A stretch of DNA of 53,704 bases from JAIOPA01 sp964655175 (lineage in GTDB: Bacteria > Eisenbacteria > RBG-16-71-46): the NCBI GenBank assembly GCA_964655175.1, contig CAZZLY010000012.1:1-53704 (forward strand), given 5' to 3'. The notes beneath the pieces were generated by a model. It was not told where the DNA came from and searched no databases. It was given only the letters and a program-made list of their open reading frames with translations. Both the position numbers and the translations under genes were made by a program. Position 1 is the first letter of the stretch, and the number at the start of each line of letters is the position of its first letter. This document shows, one piece after another, positions 25,441 through 34,349 of this stretch.

Positions 25441-26373
25441 ATGAATCCCATGCGCAGTCTGCTTCTCGCCGGTTCCCGCAACGCCTGGCTGCAGCGTCAG
25501 GCCACGCGCCGCAGGTTCGTGAAGGCCGCCGTCCGTCGCTTCATGCCGGGCGAGACGCTGGACGAGGCGCTCGTCGCCTCGCGCGAGCAGAACGCGCTCG
25601 GCATCAAGGTCACGCTCACGCATCTGGGCGAGAACCTGGCCGACCGTTCCGAAGCCGATGCCGTGCTGGCGCACTACCTCGACACGCTGCAGCGCCTGCA
25701 GGCGGCCGGCGTGGACGGCGAGGTCTCGATCAAGCCCACGCAGCTGGGCCTCGACATCGACGCCGACCTCTGCCTGCGCCATCTGCGCACGCTCGCCGAT
25801 GCCGCGCGCGCGCACGGCAGCCGGTTGTGGATCGACATGGAGGGCAGCGACTACGTCGACGCGACGCTCCGGCTGTACCGCGCGGTGCGCGAGACGCACT
25901 CGAACCTGGGGCTGTGTCTGCAGGCCTACCTGCGCCGCACGCGCGCCGACCTCGAGGCGCTGCTGCCGTACGGGCCGGCGATCCGCATCGTGAAGGGCGC
26001 GTACGCCGAGCCCGCCACGATCGCGTTCCCGGACAAGCGCGAGGTGGACGACAACTTCCATTGGATGGCCGAGCGCCTGTGGGCCGCCGACGCCCGCGAG
26101 AAGGGTGCGTGGGCCACGCTCGGGACGCACGACACCGTGCTCATCGAGCGGCTCGAGGCGACCGTCTCGCGCCTGGGTGTGCCCGCGAAGGGTTACGAGT
26201 ACGCCATGCTGTTCGGCATCCAGCGCGCCGAGCAGGCGCGCCTGGTGAAGGCCGGGCGGCAGGTGCGCGTGCTCATCAGCTACGGCGAGCACTGGTTCCC
26301 GTGGTACATGCGCCGTCTCGCCGAGCGACCCGCGAACCTGATGTTCGTCGCCAAGAGCATGTTCGCGCGCTGA
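25441..26373 (+). CDS. putA: Proline dehydrogenase (monofunctional)
   Basis: The 310-residue enzyme is the single-domain PRODH type, not the large PutA. It oxidises proline to pyrroline-5-carboxylate with FAD and passes electrons to the quinone pool. Barrel motifs are GIKVTLTHLGENL, EVSIKPTQLGLDID, LWIDMEGSDYVD, IRIVKGAYAEPATIAF, ATLGTHDTVLIERL, YEYAMLFGIQRAEQ and the substrate-binding YGEHWFPWYMRRLAERPANL. It is transcribed alone between a promoter-like box and a strong terminator. The next enzyme, P5C dehydrogenase, is 19 kb away at 6310. Confidence 0.94.
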   Translation: MNPMRSLLLAGSRNAWLQRQATRRRFVKAAVRRFMPGETLDEALVASREQNALGIKVTLTHLGENLADRSEADAVLAHYLDTLQRLQAAGVDGEVSIKPTQLGLDIDADLCLRHLRTLADAARAHGSRLWIDMEGSDYVDATLRLYRAVRETHSNLGLCLQAYLRRTRADLEALLPYGPAIRIVKGAYAEPATIAFPDKREVDDNFHWMAERLWAADAREKGAWATLGTHDTVLIERLEATVSRLGVPAKGYEYAMLFGIQRAEQARLVKAGRQVRVLISYGEHWFPWYMRRLAERPANLMFVAKSMFAR

Positions 26374-26396
26374 CGTCCGCATCGCCGACGCACGAC

Positions 26397-26430
26397 GAAG
26401 GGGCGGCTCCGTCCATGGAGCCGCCCCTTC
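26397..26430. terminator. Bidirectional terminator after proline dehydrogenase
   Basis: GAAGGGGCGGCTCC (26397-26410) and GGAGCCGCCCCTTC (26417-26430) form a perfect 14-bp stem with a 6-nt loop between two convergent genes. Confidence 0.8.
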
Positions 26431-26449
26431 GCATGCGGACGCGTGCCGC

Positions 26450-27322
26450 TCACCAGCGCGGCGGACGCGCGAAGCCGCCGTCGCGTTCCGCGAGCCGGTC
26501 GCGCCAGCGCGGGCTCACCGGCAGCACGCCCAGCGCGCGCAGCCCCGATTCGTACTCGTAGCGCAGCACCAGCCGGTCCACCGCGGGGCCGTCGGGCGTG
26601 AACGAGGTGGTGCTGACGCGGTCCTCGCGGCGATCGCCCCAACCCGTGCCCGGCACCGAACGCTCCTCGCCGCGCGCGAGCGGGGCGGGTGCGGCGTCGG
26701 GCGCCGCCTTGCTCATCGGCGGTGCCGGGGCATCGAAGCCCGGCGCGCCGCCGTCGAACGTGCGGATCCGTTCGCGCGGCGTCGCCCACCACGGCCGACG
26801 CTCGCGGAAGCTCGCGACGCGGATCCAGCCCATGTCGGCGTTGGCCTGCCCGGTGCGCTCGGCGTAGCTGCGCCGTTCGTCCACGAACACGAACCGCCGC
26901 ACCTCGTCGAGCGACGTGCGCCAGCCGCGGATCGTCGCGGTCTCGTACGCGTCGAGCACGTACATGGGCTCGCTCGCCTCGAGCACGCTGCGTTCGCCGT
27001 TGAGCACGTTGAGCCCGTCCACCGACACGACCACCGCGACGCGACGACCGCTCGTGTTGCGCAGCACGAGTTCGTAATCGCGGCCCGCGAACGCCTGCAG
27101 GTAGCGGCGATCCTCGCGGCCGGGGGCGATCAGCAGCGGGGTGGCCTCGCCATCCACGCGCACCTGCACGTCCACCAGCCGGCCGTCGTGCCAGAGTTCG
27201 AGGTCGCGCGTGCGGCGCGACTCGCGGTGCGCGTGCGCAGGCGCCGTGGTGACGGCGAGGGCGAGCCCCAGCAGCAGGGCACGTACGACACGACGGCTCG
27301 GAACGGGGTGGCGCTGACGCAT
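26450..27322 (-). CDS. Secreted protein of unknown function
   Basis: I do not recognise a family. The 290-residue protein has a clear signal peptide (RRVVRALLLGLALAVTTAPAHAH) and should be periplasmic or secreted. The first half (about 30-180) looks beta-rich: LELWHDGRLVDVQVRVDGEA, YELVLRNTSGRRVAVVVSVD, GLNVLNGE, MYVLDAYETATIRGWR and VRRFVFVDERRSYAERTGQ. A Pro/Ala-rich linker and a C-terminal part with LVLRYEYESGLRALGVLP follow. Carbohydrate- or metal-coordinating motifs are not obvious. ATG at 27322 has GAGGAG 6 nt upstream. It is divergent from ltrA with a 255-nt spacer. Confidence 0.75.
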   Translation of the reverse strand: MRQRHPVPSRRVVRALLLGLALAVTTAPAHAHRESRRTRDLELWHDGRLVDVQVRVDGEATPLLIAPGREDRRYLQAFAGRDYELVLRNTSGRRVAVVVSVDGLNVLNGERSVLEASEPMYVLDAYETATIRGWRTSLDEVRRFVFVDERRSYAERTGQANADMGWIRVASFRERRPWWATPRERIRTFDGGAPGFDAPAPPMSKAAPDAAPAPLARGEERSVPGTGWGDRREDRVSTTSFTPDGPAVDRLVLRYEYESGLRALGVLPVSPRWRDRLAERDGGFARPPRW

Positions 27323-27577
27323 GACGTCCTCCTCGGGTGCGGGTGGCGGAACGGTGACTCGCATGGCTTCTTCGCATGGATTACGCCAGTCCGGGCCCGC
27401 TATTCCCGGCACGGTCCGTACACGCGTTCCCAACGAGTTGCGCGTGCCGCGGGGGCCTGCGGTGGGCGGGCCGGGGCGGCGTCGCCACACGGGCGTGGCG
27501 GCACCGCCGCAGCCGGAGACGTCTGCACGCGTCGCGGCCCCGTGCCGGGGGCCCGCGTCGTGGGCTATCGTGCGCGC

Positions 27578-28711
27578 ATGAGCCACGCGCCCAAGCCCCG
27601 CTTGCGGGACGATCACCACCTCGAACGGCACGCGAGCTGGTTGGAGCTCTTCTACGACCTCGTGTTCGCGGTCACCGTGTCGCAGCTCGCGCATCGGCTG
27701 ACGCTCGACCTGGGGCCGCTCGAGTGGGCGCAGTTCCTGGGCCTGTTCGTGCCGGTGTGGTGGGCGTGGGTCGGGCAGACCATGTTCGCCACGCGGTTCG
27801 AGAGCGACGACCCGGTGCAGCGCGTGCTCACGCTGTTCCAGATGCTGTGCGCCGCGATCATGGCGGTGCAGGCGGGCGGCGTGACGCACGATCGCTTCCA
27901 GGGGTTCGCGATCGCCTACGCGGCGCTGCGCACCGGACTCGTGCTGCAATACCTGCGCGTGTGGCGGCACGATCCGTCGTCGCGCGCGGTGTCGGGTTGG
28001 CTGGCGGGCTCGTTCAGCGTGGGCGTGCTGTGCTCGATCGCGGCCGCGCTCGCCCCGGCGTCGATCGCTTGGATGTTGTGGCTGCTCGCGCTCGTCGTGG
28101 ATCTGGCGGGGCCGCGGCTCGGGGTCGAACGCATGCGGCGCGCGCCGGTGCATCGCACGCACCTGCCCGAACGGTTCGCGCTGTTCACCCTCATCTTCCT
28201 CGGCGAGTCGCTGGCCGCGGTGGTGCGCGGCCTCGCGGCGGCCGACCTGTGGTGGTCGTCCGTGGTGATCGGCGTGTTCGCGTTCGTGATCGCGTCGTGC
28301 CTGTGGTGGCTCTACTTCGACCACTTCGCGCGGGCCGACGTGGGTGAGCGCCTGCACTCGGGCCAGACGCTGTTGTTCATGCACCTGCCGCTCATGCTCG
28401 CACTCGCCGGACTCGTGGCGGGCGTGGAACGGGCGCTTCAGGAGGCGTCGGACCTGCACCTGTCGCCGCAGACGATGGCCATGGTGTGCGGGGGCACCGT
28501 GCTGTGGCTGGTGTCGTTCGTGTCGTTGCAGGCGGTCACGGTGCCCCCGACGGTGGCGGGCCGTCGCAAGTGGCCCGCCATCGTGGGTGCGGGGCTGGTC
28601 GCGATGCTGCCGTGGAGCGAGCTCGCGTGGTCGCCGCTGCTGACGTTCGCGCTCGTCACGACGATCCTCATGGCGCTCGTCGTCGCACACGAACGTCGCC
28701 CGCGAGCGTGA
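27578..28711 (+). CDS. Low-temperature-requirement A (LtrA) family membrane protein
   Basis: The 377-residue polytopic protein has the family signature at its N-terminus, ERHASWLELFYDLVFAVTVS, followed by about ten hydrophobic segments and FALFTLIFLGESLAAVVRG. LtrA was named from a cold-sensitive Listeria mutant; its molecular function is unknown. ATG at 27578 has no Shine-Dalgarno, but TATCGT (27566-27571) ends exactly 6 nt before it, so the mRNA may be leaderless. It is followed by a strong terminator. Confidence 0.9.
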   Translation: MSHAPKPRLRDDHHLERHASWLELFYDLVFAVTVSQLAHRLTLDLGPLEWAQFLGLFVPVWWAWVGQTMFATRFESDDPVQRVLTLFQMLCAAIMAVQAGGVTHDRFQGFAIAYAALRTGLVLQYLRVWRHDPSSRAVSGWLAGSFSVGVLCSIAAALAPASIAWMLWLLALVVDLAGPRLGVERMRRAPVHRTHLPERFALFTLIFLGESLAAVVRGLAAADLWWSSVVIGVFAFVIASCLWWLYFDHFARADVGERLHSGQTLLFMHLPLMLALAGLVAGVERALQEASDLHLSPQTMAMVCGGTVLWLVSFVSLQAVTVPPTVAGRRKWPAIVGAGLVAMLPWSELAWSPLLTFALVTTILMALVVAHERRPRA

Positions 28712-28717
28712 ACGCGT

Positions 28718-28749
28718 GAGGCCCGCGTCCCGGGAGGGACGCGGGCCTC
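28718..28749. terminator. Bidirectional terminator between ltrA and fabI
   Basis: GAGGCCCGCGTCC (28718-28730) and GGACGCGGGCCTC (28737-28749) make a perfect 13-bp stem with a 6-nt loop between convergent genes. Confidence 0.78.
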
Positions 28750-28771
28750 GCGTGCGAACGGTGAGGCGGCG

Positions 28772-29548
28772 TCAGACGCCCATGATGCGGTAGCCGGCGT
28801 CCACGTACAGCACCTCGCCGGTCATGCCGCTCGACATGTGCGAGAGCAGGAACAGCGACGCCTTGGCGACCTCGTCCTGCGTGATGTTGCGCTTGAGCGC
28901 GGCGCGCTCGGCGTGGTCCTTGTACAGCCCCGTGAAGCCGCGGATGCCGCGCGCGGCGAGCGTGTTGACCGGACCCGCGCTGACCGCGTTGACGCGGATG
29001 TTCTTGGGGCCCAGCTCGAACGCCATCTGCCGCGTCGCCTGCTCCAGGACCGCCTTGGCGCTGCCCATGACGTTGTACGACGGCACCGCGCGCTCGGCGG
29101 CCAGATACGAGAGCGACACGATCGCAGCGCCGTTCTTCTCGAGCAGCGGCAGGACGCGGTTCGTGACGTTGAGCAGCGAGTACGCGCTCACCTCGAGCGC
29201 CAGCCGGAAGCCGTCGCGCGAGGTCGCCACGAACGAGCCCTCGAGGTCCTCCTTGTTCGCGAACGCGACGCCGTGCACGAGCACCTCGATCGCGCCCCAG
29301 CGCTCGGCGAGCGACTTCGAGACCGCGTCGATCTGAGCGTCGTCGGTGACGTCGCACGGCAGCACGATCGTGCCCGGCAGCGTCGCGGCGAGTTCCTCGA
29401 CGCCGCCCTTGAGGCGGTCGCCGGCGTAGGTCAGGCACAGCGTGGCGCCCGCGGCGTGCAGCTGCTGCGCGATGGCCCACGACAGGCTGCGGTGGTTGGC
29501 GACGCCCAGGACGAGCGCGTGCTGGCCGGTCAGGTCGAGCGTGAACAT
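28772..29548 (-). CDS. fabI: Enoyl-[acyl-carrier-protein] reductase (NADH)
   Basis: The 258-residue short-chain-dehydrogenase-fold enzyme catalyses the last reduction of fatty acid elongation. FabI signatures are LVLGVANHRSLSWAIAQQL at the cofactor site, LPCDVTDDAQID, LVHGVAFANKEDL, the active site SYLAAERAVPSYNVMGSAKA with the Tyr-x6-Lys pair, and NAVSAGPVNTLAARGI with GFTGLYKDHAERAALKRNIT. ATG at 29548 has GAGGAG 9 nt upstream. It lies 77 nt after the KimA-like permease gene on the same strand and may be read through from it. Confidence 0.95.
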   Translation of the reverse strand: MFTLDLTGQHALVLGVANHRSLSWAIAQQLHAAGATLCLTYAGDRLKGGVEELAATLPGTIVLPCDVTDDAQIDAVSKSLAERWGAIEVLVHGVAFANKEDLEGSFVATSRDGFRLALEVSAYSLLNVTNRVLPLLEKNGAAIVSLSYLAAERAVPSYNVMGSAKAVLEQATRQMAFELGPKNIRVNAVSAGPVNTLAARGIRGFTGLYKDHAERAALKRNITQDEVAKASLFLLSHMSSGMTGEVLYVDAGYRIMGV

Positions 29549-29625
29549 GGAGCGGTTCTCCTCGTGCGGGGCCGGCGTCGTCGCGCCGGCGTCCCGGGGG
29601 TTCGGTGGGGGTGGAGCGCCCGCGC

Positions 29626-31605
29626 TCAGGCGGGTTGCTGCCGCTCCCACACGCGGATCGGCAGGATGATCACCTGGATGCCGGCGAACTGCAGCCGGCG
29701 CTGGATGCTGAAGGCGGTCTCGTGGTGCAGCGTGCGCGTGAACAGCGTCTCGCGCTGGAACACCAGCTGGCCCGCGAACACGATCGAGCGGCGGAACTCC
29801 TTCTGCAGATCGTGGCAGATCTGCTCGAGCTCCTCGATGAGGTCGGTGCCCAGCGTGAAGCGGTACTCGGCGTAGTACCCCATGCGCTGCGCCAGATCGA
29901 CGTACTGCTCGAGGTCCTTCTGCACCTTGGCCTCGAGCGCGGCGACGCTCTCGGCGCCCTTGAACTGGCCCGAGTCCACGAGGCCCACCGAGACGAACAC
30001 CATGTTCTTGAAGTGGCGCGGGAACATGCGCTGCACGCTCAGGAGCGTGTGGATGCCCAGGCCGGCGTACGCCTCGACCAGCACGACGGCGGTCGGCCCG
30101 TCGGGCGACAGTTCCGGCGCGTGCTCGCGGTGCGGCATGGGCAGGTCGGAGAGCACGTCGTCGAGGCTCTTGAGCACGCCGCGCACCTGCTGGTAGTGCC
30201 GGCGCACGAACACGCACAGCAGCACGAACGCGCCGGTCGCGACCAGCGTGACCCAGCCGCCCTGCATGAACTTGATCGTCGCGGTGACGACCAGGATCGA
30301 ACCGGTCACCAACGTGCCCAGCGCGGCCAGCATGAAGCGGCGCCGCCAGTGCGCTTCGAGCTTCCGCACCTCCCACCAGTGCCGCACCATGCCCAGCTGC
30401 GACAGCGTGAAGGTGAGGAACACGTTGATCGAGTACATGACGACGAGCAGCGTGACCGCGCCCTGCGTGTAGAGCAGCGTGGCCATGGCGGCGACGCCCA
30501 TGGTGATGACGCCGTTCTCGGTCACGAGTCGCTCGGACAGGTGGGCGAAGCGCTTGGGCACCCACTGGTCCACGGCCATGGCCGCCAGCGTGGCGGGCCC
30601 GGCGAGGAAGCCCGTCTGCGCCGCGACGAACAGCAGCGCGCCCTCGGCGAGCAGCGTGAACACGACGATCGGGCCGCTCAGATGGAAGCCGCCGATCACC
30701 CAGTCCTGCGTGAGGATCGTCCACAGCGAGGCGTTGAGCGTGCGGCCGGGCTCGTGCGCGACGCCGTTGAGCAGGTAGCACAGCAGGATGCCGCCGGCGG
30801 TGAACGCCAGCGAGATGGCCATGTACGCCATGGTCTTCTTGCCGGTCTCGACGCGCGGCTCGCGCAGCATGGCGGTGGAGTTCGAGACGGCCTCGATGCC
30901 GGTGAACGTACCGCCGCCGAGCGAGTAGGCCTTGAGGAACAGTGCCAGCACCCCGAGCGCGCCCAACTCGCGGGTCGCCGCGTGCGTGTCGCGCACCGTG
31001 TCGGCCATGAGCGGGCCGAAGTCGTGCAGGTGGGTGCCGATGCCCCATAGGATGAGCGCGAAGTGGGTGACCACGAACGCGACGAAGATCGGCATGAGGA
31101 CGGCGACCGACTCCTTGATGCCGCGCAGGTTGAGCGCGGTCAGGCCGCCCACGACCACGAGTTCGGCGAGCAGTTTGGTGTGGGCCCAGCCGTGCGGCAG
31201 GAACGAGTAGATCGCGTCCACGCCCGAGGCCACCGAGATGGCGATCGTGAGCACGTAGTCCACGACGAGCGCGCCGCCCGAGATGACGCCGGGCGTGGTG
31301 CCGAGCAGCTTGGTCGCCACCAGATAGCCACCGCCACCGCTCGGGAACAGCTCGATGATCTGGCTGTACGAGGCGCTGATCAGGAAGACGGTGAGCACCA
31401 TGGCCACCGTCAGGTAGAGTGCCAGGTGCGTGTGGCTGCCGAGGGCGAGGAACGCCTCCTCGGGACCGTACGAGGACGACGAGAGTCCGTCGGAACCGAG
31501 GCCGACCCAGGCGAAGAAGGCGACCAGCGCGAGCTGGTGGTGGATCTTGGGGTCGAGGAGGTTCTTGCGACCGCCGAGGACGAGACTTCTTAATCGTTCG
31601 AGCAC
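29626..31605 (-). CDS. APC-superfamily permease, KimA-like (potassium or amino acid transport)
   Basis: The 659-residue protein has about 12 membrane segments in the first ~470 residues and a cytoplasmic C-terminal domain (~485-659: VVLVEAYAGLGIHTLLSVQR..., FVSVGLVDSGQFKGAESVA, FVFQ-like REFRRSIVFAGQLVFQRETL). GLGSDGLSSSSYGPEEAFLA and SASYSQIIELFPSGGGGYLV, plus length and the cytoplasmic domain, match the KimA branch of APC permeases; Bacillus KimA is a high-affinity potassium/proton symporter. Amino acid permeases of the same superfamily are the alternative. GTG at 31605 directly follows a consensus-like promoter and no Shine-Dalgarno, so the mRNA is probably leaderless. Confidence 0.85.
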   Translation of the reverse strand: MLERLRSLVLGGRKNLLDPKIHHQLALVAFFAWVGLGSDGLSSSSYGPEEAFLALGSHTHLALYLTVAMVLTVFLISASYSQIIELFPSGGGGYLVATKLLGTTPGVISGGALVVDYVLTIAISVASGVDAIYSFLPHGWAHTKLLAELVVVGGLTALNLRGIKESVAVLMPIFVAFVVTHFALILWGIGTHLHDFGPLMADTVRDTHAATRELGALGVLALFLKAYSLGGGTFTGIEAVSNSTAMLREPRVETGKKTMAYMAISLAFTAGGILLCYLLNGVAHEPGRTLNASLWTILTQDWVIGGFHLSGPIVVFTLLAEGALLFVAAQTGFLAGPATLAAMAVDQWVPKRFAHLSERLVTENGVITMGVAAMATLLYTQGAVTLLVVMYSINVFLTFTLSQLGMVRHWWEVRKLEAHWRRRFMLAALGTLVTGSILVVTATIKFMQGGWVTLVATGAFVLLCVFVRRHYQQVRGVLKSLDDVLSDLPMPHREHAPELSPDGPTAVVLVEAYAGLGIHTLLSVQRMFPRHFKNMVFVSVGLVDSGQFKGAESVAALEAKVQKDLEQYVDLAQRMGYYAEYRFTLGTDLIEELEQICHDLQKEFRRSIVFAGQLVFQRETLFTRTLHHETAFSIQRRLQFAGIQVIILPIRVWERQQPA

Positions 31606-31611
31606 GACGGG

Positions 31612-31640
31612 ACGCTAGGGAATTGTCCGGGATGTTTCAA
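31612..31640 (-). promoter_or_regulatory. Promoter of the KimA-like permease gene (leaderless type)
   Basis: TTGAAA (31640-31635) and TAGCGT (31617-31612) are 17 bp apart. The -10 box ends 6 nt before the GTG at 31605, which places the expected transcription start on or next to the start codon. Confidence 0.65.
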
Positions 31641-31661
31641 GCGACCGGGGAGGGCCATCGG

Positions 31662-33239
31662 GTGAAGCGCCTGTGGAGCGCGGGGTTGGGCTTGTTGCTG
31701 GCGGTCACCGCCGCCGGGGATCAGGGGCCGGAGCGTGCCCCGCTCCACGTGCGCCCGCACGCCGCCACCGCCACCGCGCTGCCGTCCTTCACCCTGTTCG
31801 GCTGGGTCTCGCCGCCGACCGATTCCACGACGCCCGCGCGTTACGCCGAACTCGCCGAGGCCGGCTTCAACGCGACCGTGCTCGCGTGGGGGGACCCCGG
31901 CACCGAGGCGGCCAACCTCACGCGGCTCGCGTGCATGGCGAACACCGGCGCGCGTGCGCTGCTGTTGGACAACCGGCTCGACCGCGCGTTCGAGGGCGAC
32001 CCGGGCACGCCCGCGCTCATCGATTCGATCTGCTCGGCCTACGAGTCGCACCCCGCGTTCCTGGGCTACTACCTGGGCGACGAGCCGCGCGCGATCCGGT
32101 TCCCGCTCCTGGGCGAATGGTTCCGCCTGTTGCGCGCGCGCGACCCCGCGCATCCGGCGTGGAACAACCTGTCGGGGCGCGCCGGGTTCGCGACGCACGA
32201 CGCGTTCATGGGCCACCTGCGCGGCTACGTGGCGCTGACGCAGCCTGCAGTGCTGTGCACCGATCACTACGATCACACGAACCGCGGCGATCTGGGGCAG
32301 TTCGTCGAGAACGTGGCCGGCACCGCGCAGGTCGCGCGCGAGGCGGGCATCCCGTTCTGGGGCGTCGTGCTGCTGACACGACATCTCGACTATCGCGAGG
32401 TGGACGACGGGTTGCTGCGCTGGCAGGTCGCGCAGTGGCTGGCGCACGGGGCCACGGGGATCGGCTACTTCACCTACTGGACGCCCGCGCCCGACCCGGC
32501 GGTGGGCTGGCAGGACGGCATGATCCGCTGGAGCGACGGCTCGCGCGGTCCGCACTACGATCAGGTGCGCACCCTCAACGCGCGCCTGCGCCCCGTGGGT
32601 GAGGCGCTCGCCTCGCTGGCGTGGCTCGGCACCGAGTACGCGGCCGACGTGCCCGCGTACGGATCACCGTTCGCGCCCGACCTCGTCGTGGCCGGCCTCG
32701 AGGGGCGCGCCACGCTCGGCACGTTCGCCGATGCGACCGGACGGCCGTGGTTGTTCGTGGCCAATCGCGACTCGCTCGCGGGGCGGACGATCGCGCTGGA
32801 GCTGCGCGGCGATCGTCGCGTCGAACGCATGACCGACACGGGCGGCTGGGAGGCGGTGCCCACCACCACCACCTCTGCAGGACGGCGCGTCACGCTGTCG
32901 CTCGCGGCGGGGGACTTCGCGTTGCTGCGACTGTCGGGCGGCTGCGACGGCGCGGTGACCGGCACGTGCCGCGCGCGACTCGCGGCCTCGCCCGATCCCG
33001 CGGCGACGCGCGTGCGCCTGTCCGCCGAGGGATTGCAGGGGCCCGCGACGATCACGCTGGTGGACGTGCATGGCCGCCGCGTGTGGTCGCGACCGCTCGT
33101 CGGGGACGCCGTCGTCGTCACCTGGGACGGGACGAGCGACGCGGGCGAGCGCGTGCGTCCCGGCGCCTACTGGGCGCGGGTGTCCGATGCGCGCGGCACG
33201 GTCGTGCGCCGGCTCACGTGGCTCGGCGGGTCGCGATGA
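31662..33239 (+). CDS. Secreted glycoside-hydrolase-like TIM-barrel protein with C-terminal sorting module
   Basis: The 525-residue protein begins with a signal peptide (VKRLWSAGLGLLLAVTAAGD). The main part (about 40-330) looks like a glycosidase (beta/alpha)8 barrel: AELAEAGFNATVLAWGD, HPAFLGYYLGDEPRAIRFP with the acidic DEP typical of GH-A-like catalytic acids, HPAWNNLSG, LCTDHYD and GATGIGYFTYWTPAPDPAVG. A beta-sandwich follows (~350-425). The end (~440-525) is a FlgD/T9SS-like module: VDVHGRRVWSRP...VTWDGTSDAGERVRPGAYWARV. GTG at 31662 is preferred to ATG 31632, because GGGGAGGG (31646-31653) precedes it. Its substrate is unknown. Its stop overlaps the next start (ATGA). Confidence 0.72.
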   Translation: MKRLWSAGLGLLLAVTAAGDQGPERAPLHVRPHAATATALPSFTLFGWVSPPTDSTTPARYAELAEAGFNATVLAWGDPGTEAANLTRLACMANTGARALLLDNRLDRAFEGDPGTPALIDSICSAYESHPAFLGYYLGDEPRAIRFPLLGEWFRLLRARDPAHPAWNNLSGRAGFATHDAFMGHLRGYVALTQPAVLCTDHYDHTNRGDLGQFVENVAGTAQVAREAGIPFWGVVLLTRHLDYREVDDGLLRWQVAQWLAHGATGIGYFTYWTPAPDPAVGWQDGMIRWSDGSRGPHYDQVRTLNARLRPVGEALASLAWLGTEYAADVPAYGSPFAPDLVVAGLEGRATLGTFADATGRPWLFVANRDSLAGRTIALELRGDRRVERMTDTGGWEAVPTTTTSAGRRVTLSLAAGDFALLRLSGGCDGAVTGTCRARLAASPDPAATRVRLSAEGLQGPATITLVDVHGRRVWSRPLVGDAVVVTWDGTSDAGERVRPGAYWARVSDARGTVVRRLTWLGGSR

Positions 33240-33934
33240 GCGCGCCGCGTTGGCGCACGGTGGGCGCGGTGCAGCGCGCGATCGTCGCGTGCGAGGCCTG
33301 TGCGCGCCTGCGCACACACTGCACCGAGGTCGCCCGCACGAAGCGGCGCATGTACCGCGACGAACCCTATTGGGGCCGACCGGTGCCCGGCTTCGGCGAC
33401 CCCGAGGCACGGCTCGTGATCGTCGGGCTCGCCCCCGGGGCGCACGGCGCCAATCGCACCGGACGCGTGTTCACCGGGGATTCGAGCGGCGACTGGTTGT
33501 ACGAGGCGCTGCATCGCGCGGGCTTCGCCTCGCAGCCCACCAGCGTCGCGCGTGACGATGGCCAGCGACTGACCGACTGCTACGTCACCTGCGCCGCCCG
33601 TTGCGCGCCGCCCGACAACAAGCCGCTGCCCGACGAACTCGAGCGCTGCCGACCGTTCCTGCTCGCCGAACTGCGCCTGCTGCGTCGCACGCGCGTCGTG
33701 CTCGCGCTGGGACGGGTCGGGCACGAGGCGTGGCTGCGCGCGACCGATCGTTGGGATGCGACGCCGGCGCGTGAGCGCCCGGTGTTCGCGCACGGTGCCG
33801 AGCATCGTTTCGCGGACGGGCCCGTGCTGCTGTCGAGTTTCCATCCGAGTCGGCAGAACACGCAGACCGGACGGCTCACGCGTGCGATGTGGCACCGCGT
33901 GTTCGCACGGGCGCGCGCGCTCGTCCAGGGCTGA
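33236..33934 (+). CDS. Uracil-DNA glycosylase, family 5 (UDGb-like)
   Basis: The 232-residue protein belongs to the iron-sulfur uracil-DNA glycosylases. Motif 1 reads VGLAPGAHGANRTGRVFTGD followed by SSGDWL, which marks family 5 (UDGb). The C-terminal motif is SSFHPSRQNTQTGRLT. Cysteines in VACEACARLRTHC and CYVTCAARC fit the 4Fe-4S cluster. It removes uracil and other deaminated bases from DNA. ATG at 33236 overlaps the stop of the glycosidase-like gene, so the two are translationally coupled although their products work in different compartments. Confidence 0.92.
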   Translation: MSAPRWRTVGAVQRAIVACEACARLRTHCTEVARTKRRMYRDEPYWGRPVPGFGDPEARLVIVGLAPGAHGANRTGRVFTGDSSGDWLYEALHRAGFASQPTSVARDDGQRLTDCYVTCAARCAPPDNKPLPDELERCRPFLLAELRLLRRTRVVLALGRVGHEAWLRATDRWDATPARERPVFAHGAEHRFADGPVLLSSFHPSRQNTQTGRLTRAMWHRVFARARALVQG

Positions 33935-34024
33935 CCCGCCGCGCGCACGAGCCGCGCGCATCACGCGAGCGCACGGCTGCAGGTCGGGGCCCGCGAGCGG
34001 GTTGCGGCGTCGCCGAATTAGGCG

Positions 34025-34053
34025 TTGACGCGCTGGCCCCGAGCGGGCAAGGT
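34025..34053 (+). promoter_or_regulatory. Putative promoter of the cobalamin-riboswitch transcript
   Basis: TTGACG (34025-34030) and CAAGGT (34048-34053) are 17 bp apart and lie just before the conserved start of the cobalamin riboswitch. The -10 box is weak. Confidence 0.45.
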
Positions 34054-34067
34054 CCGCGCACATCTTC

Positions 34068-34252
34068 AGGGTGCCCCGCGTCCCGCGGGGGAAGAGGGAA
34101 GCGGGTGAGATTCCCGCGCGGTCCCGCCACTGTGATGGGTGTACGAGCCTCGTGCAGCTCCACCGGTCCGCCGGGAAGGAGGAGGCTCCTCGGACGTCTC
34201 GCGCGCCGATCCGGTGCGCGTCGCCGAGCGCCCTCAGTCAGGAAACCTGCCC
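34068..34252 (+). promoter_or_regulatory. Cobalamin (B12) riboswitch
   Basis: The conserved blocks of the cobalamin riboswitch occur in order: GGTGCC (34070-34075), GGGAAGCGGGTGAGATTCCC about 34096-34115, CGCGGTCCCGCCACTGTGA including the B12 box GCCACTG (34126-34132), and the closing GTCAGGAAACCTGCC ending near 34251. It lies directly upstream of a BtuB-type receptor gene and should lower its expression, and that of the coupled propeller gene, when adenosyl- or methylcobalamin is plentiful. The expression platform is not evident; GGAG at 34254-34257 right after the last stem could be sequestered. Confidence 0.95.
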
Positions 34253-34349
34253 TGGAGCCATGGACCCGCCGCCCCGCGTGAAGGGCGCTCCGGATGCGAG
34301 CCGATCCCGGCCGCCGGCGCGCGTCATGCGAGGCGACCGGTCCGCTTCG

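Noticed and set aside
26450..28690. 746-residue minus-strand frame joining the secreted protein with upstream sequence
   Set aside because: The part beyond 27322 is antisense to ltrA; the signal peptide and ribosome binding site at 27322 fix the true start.
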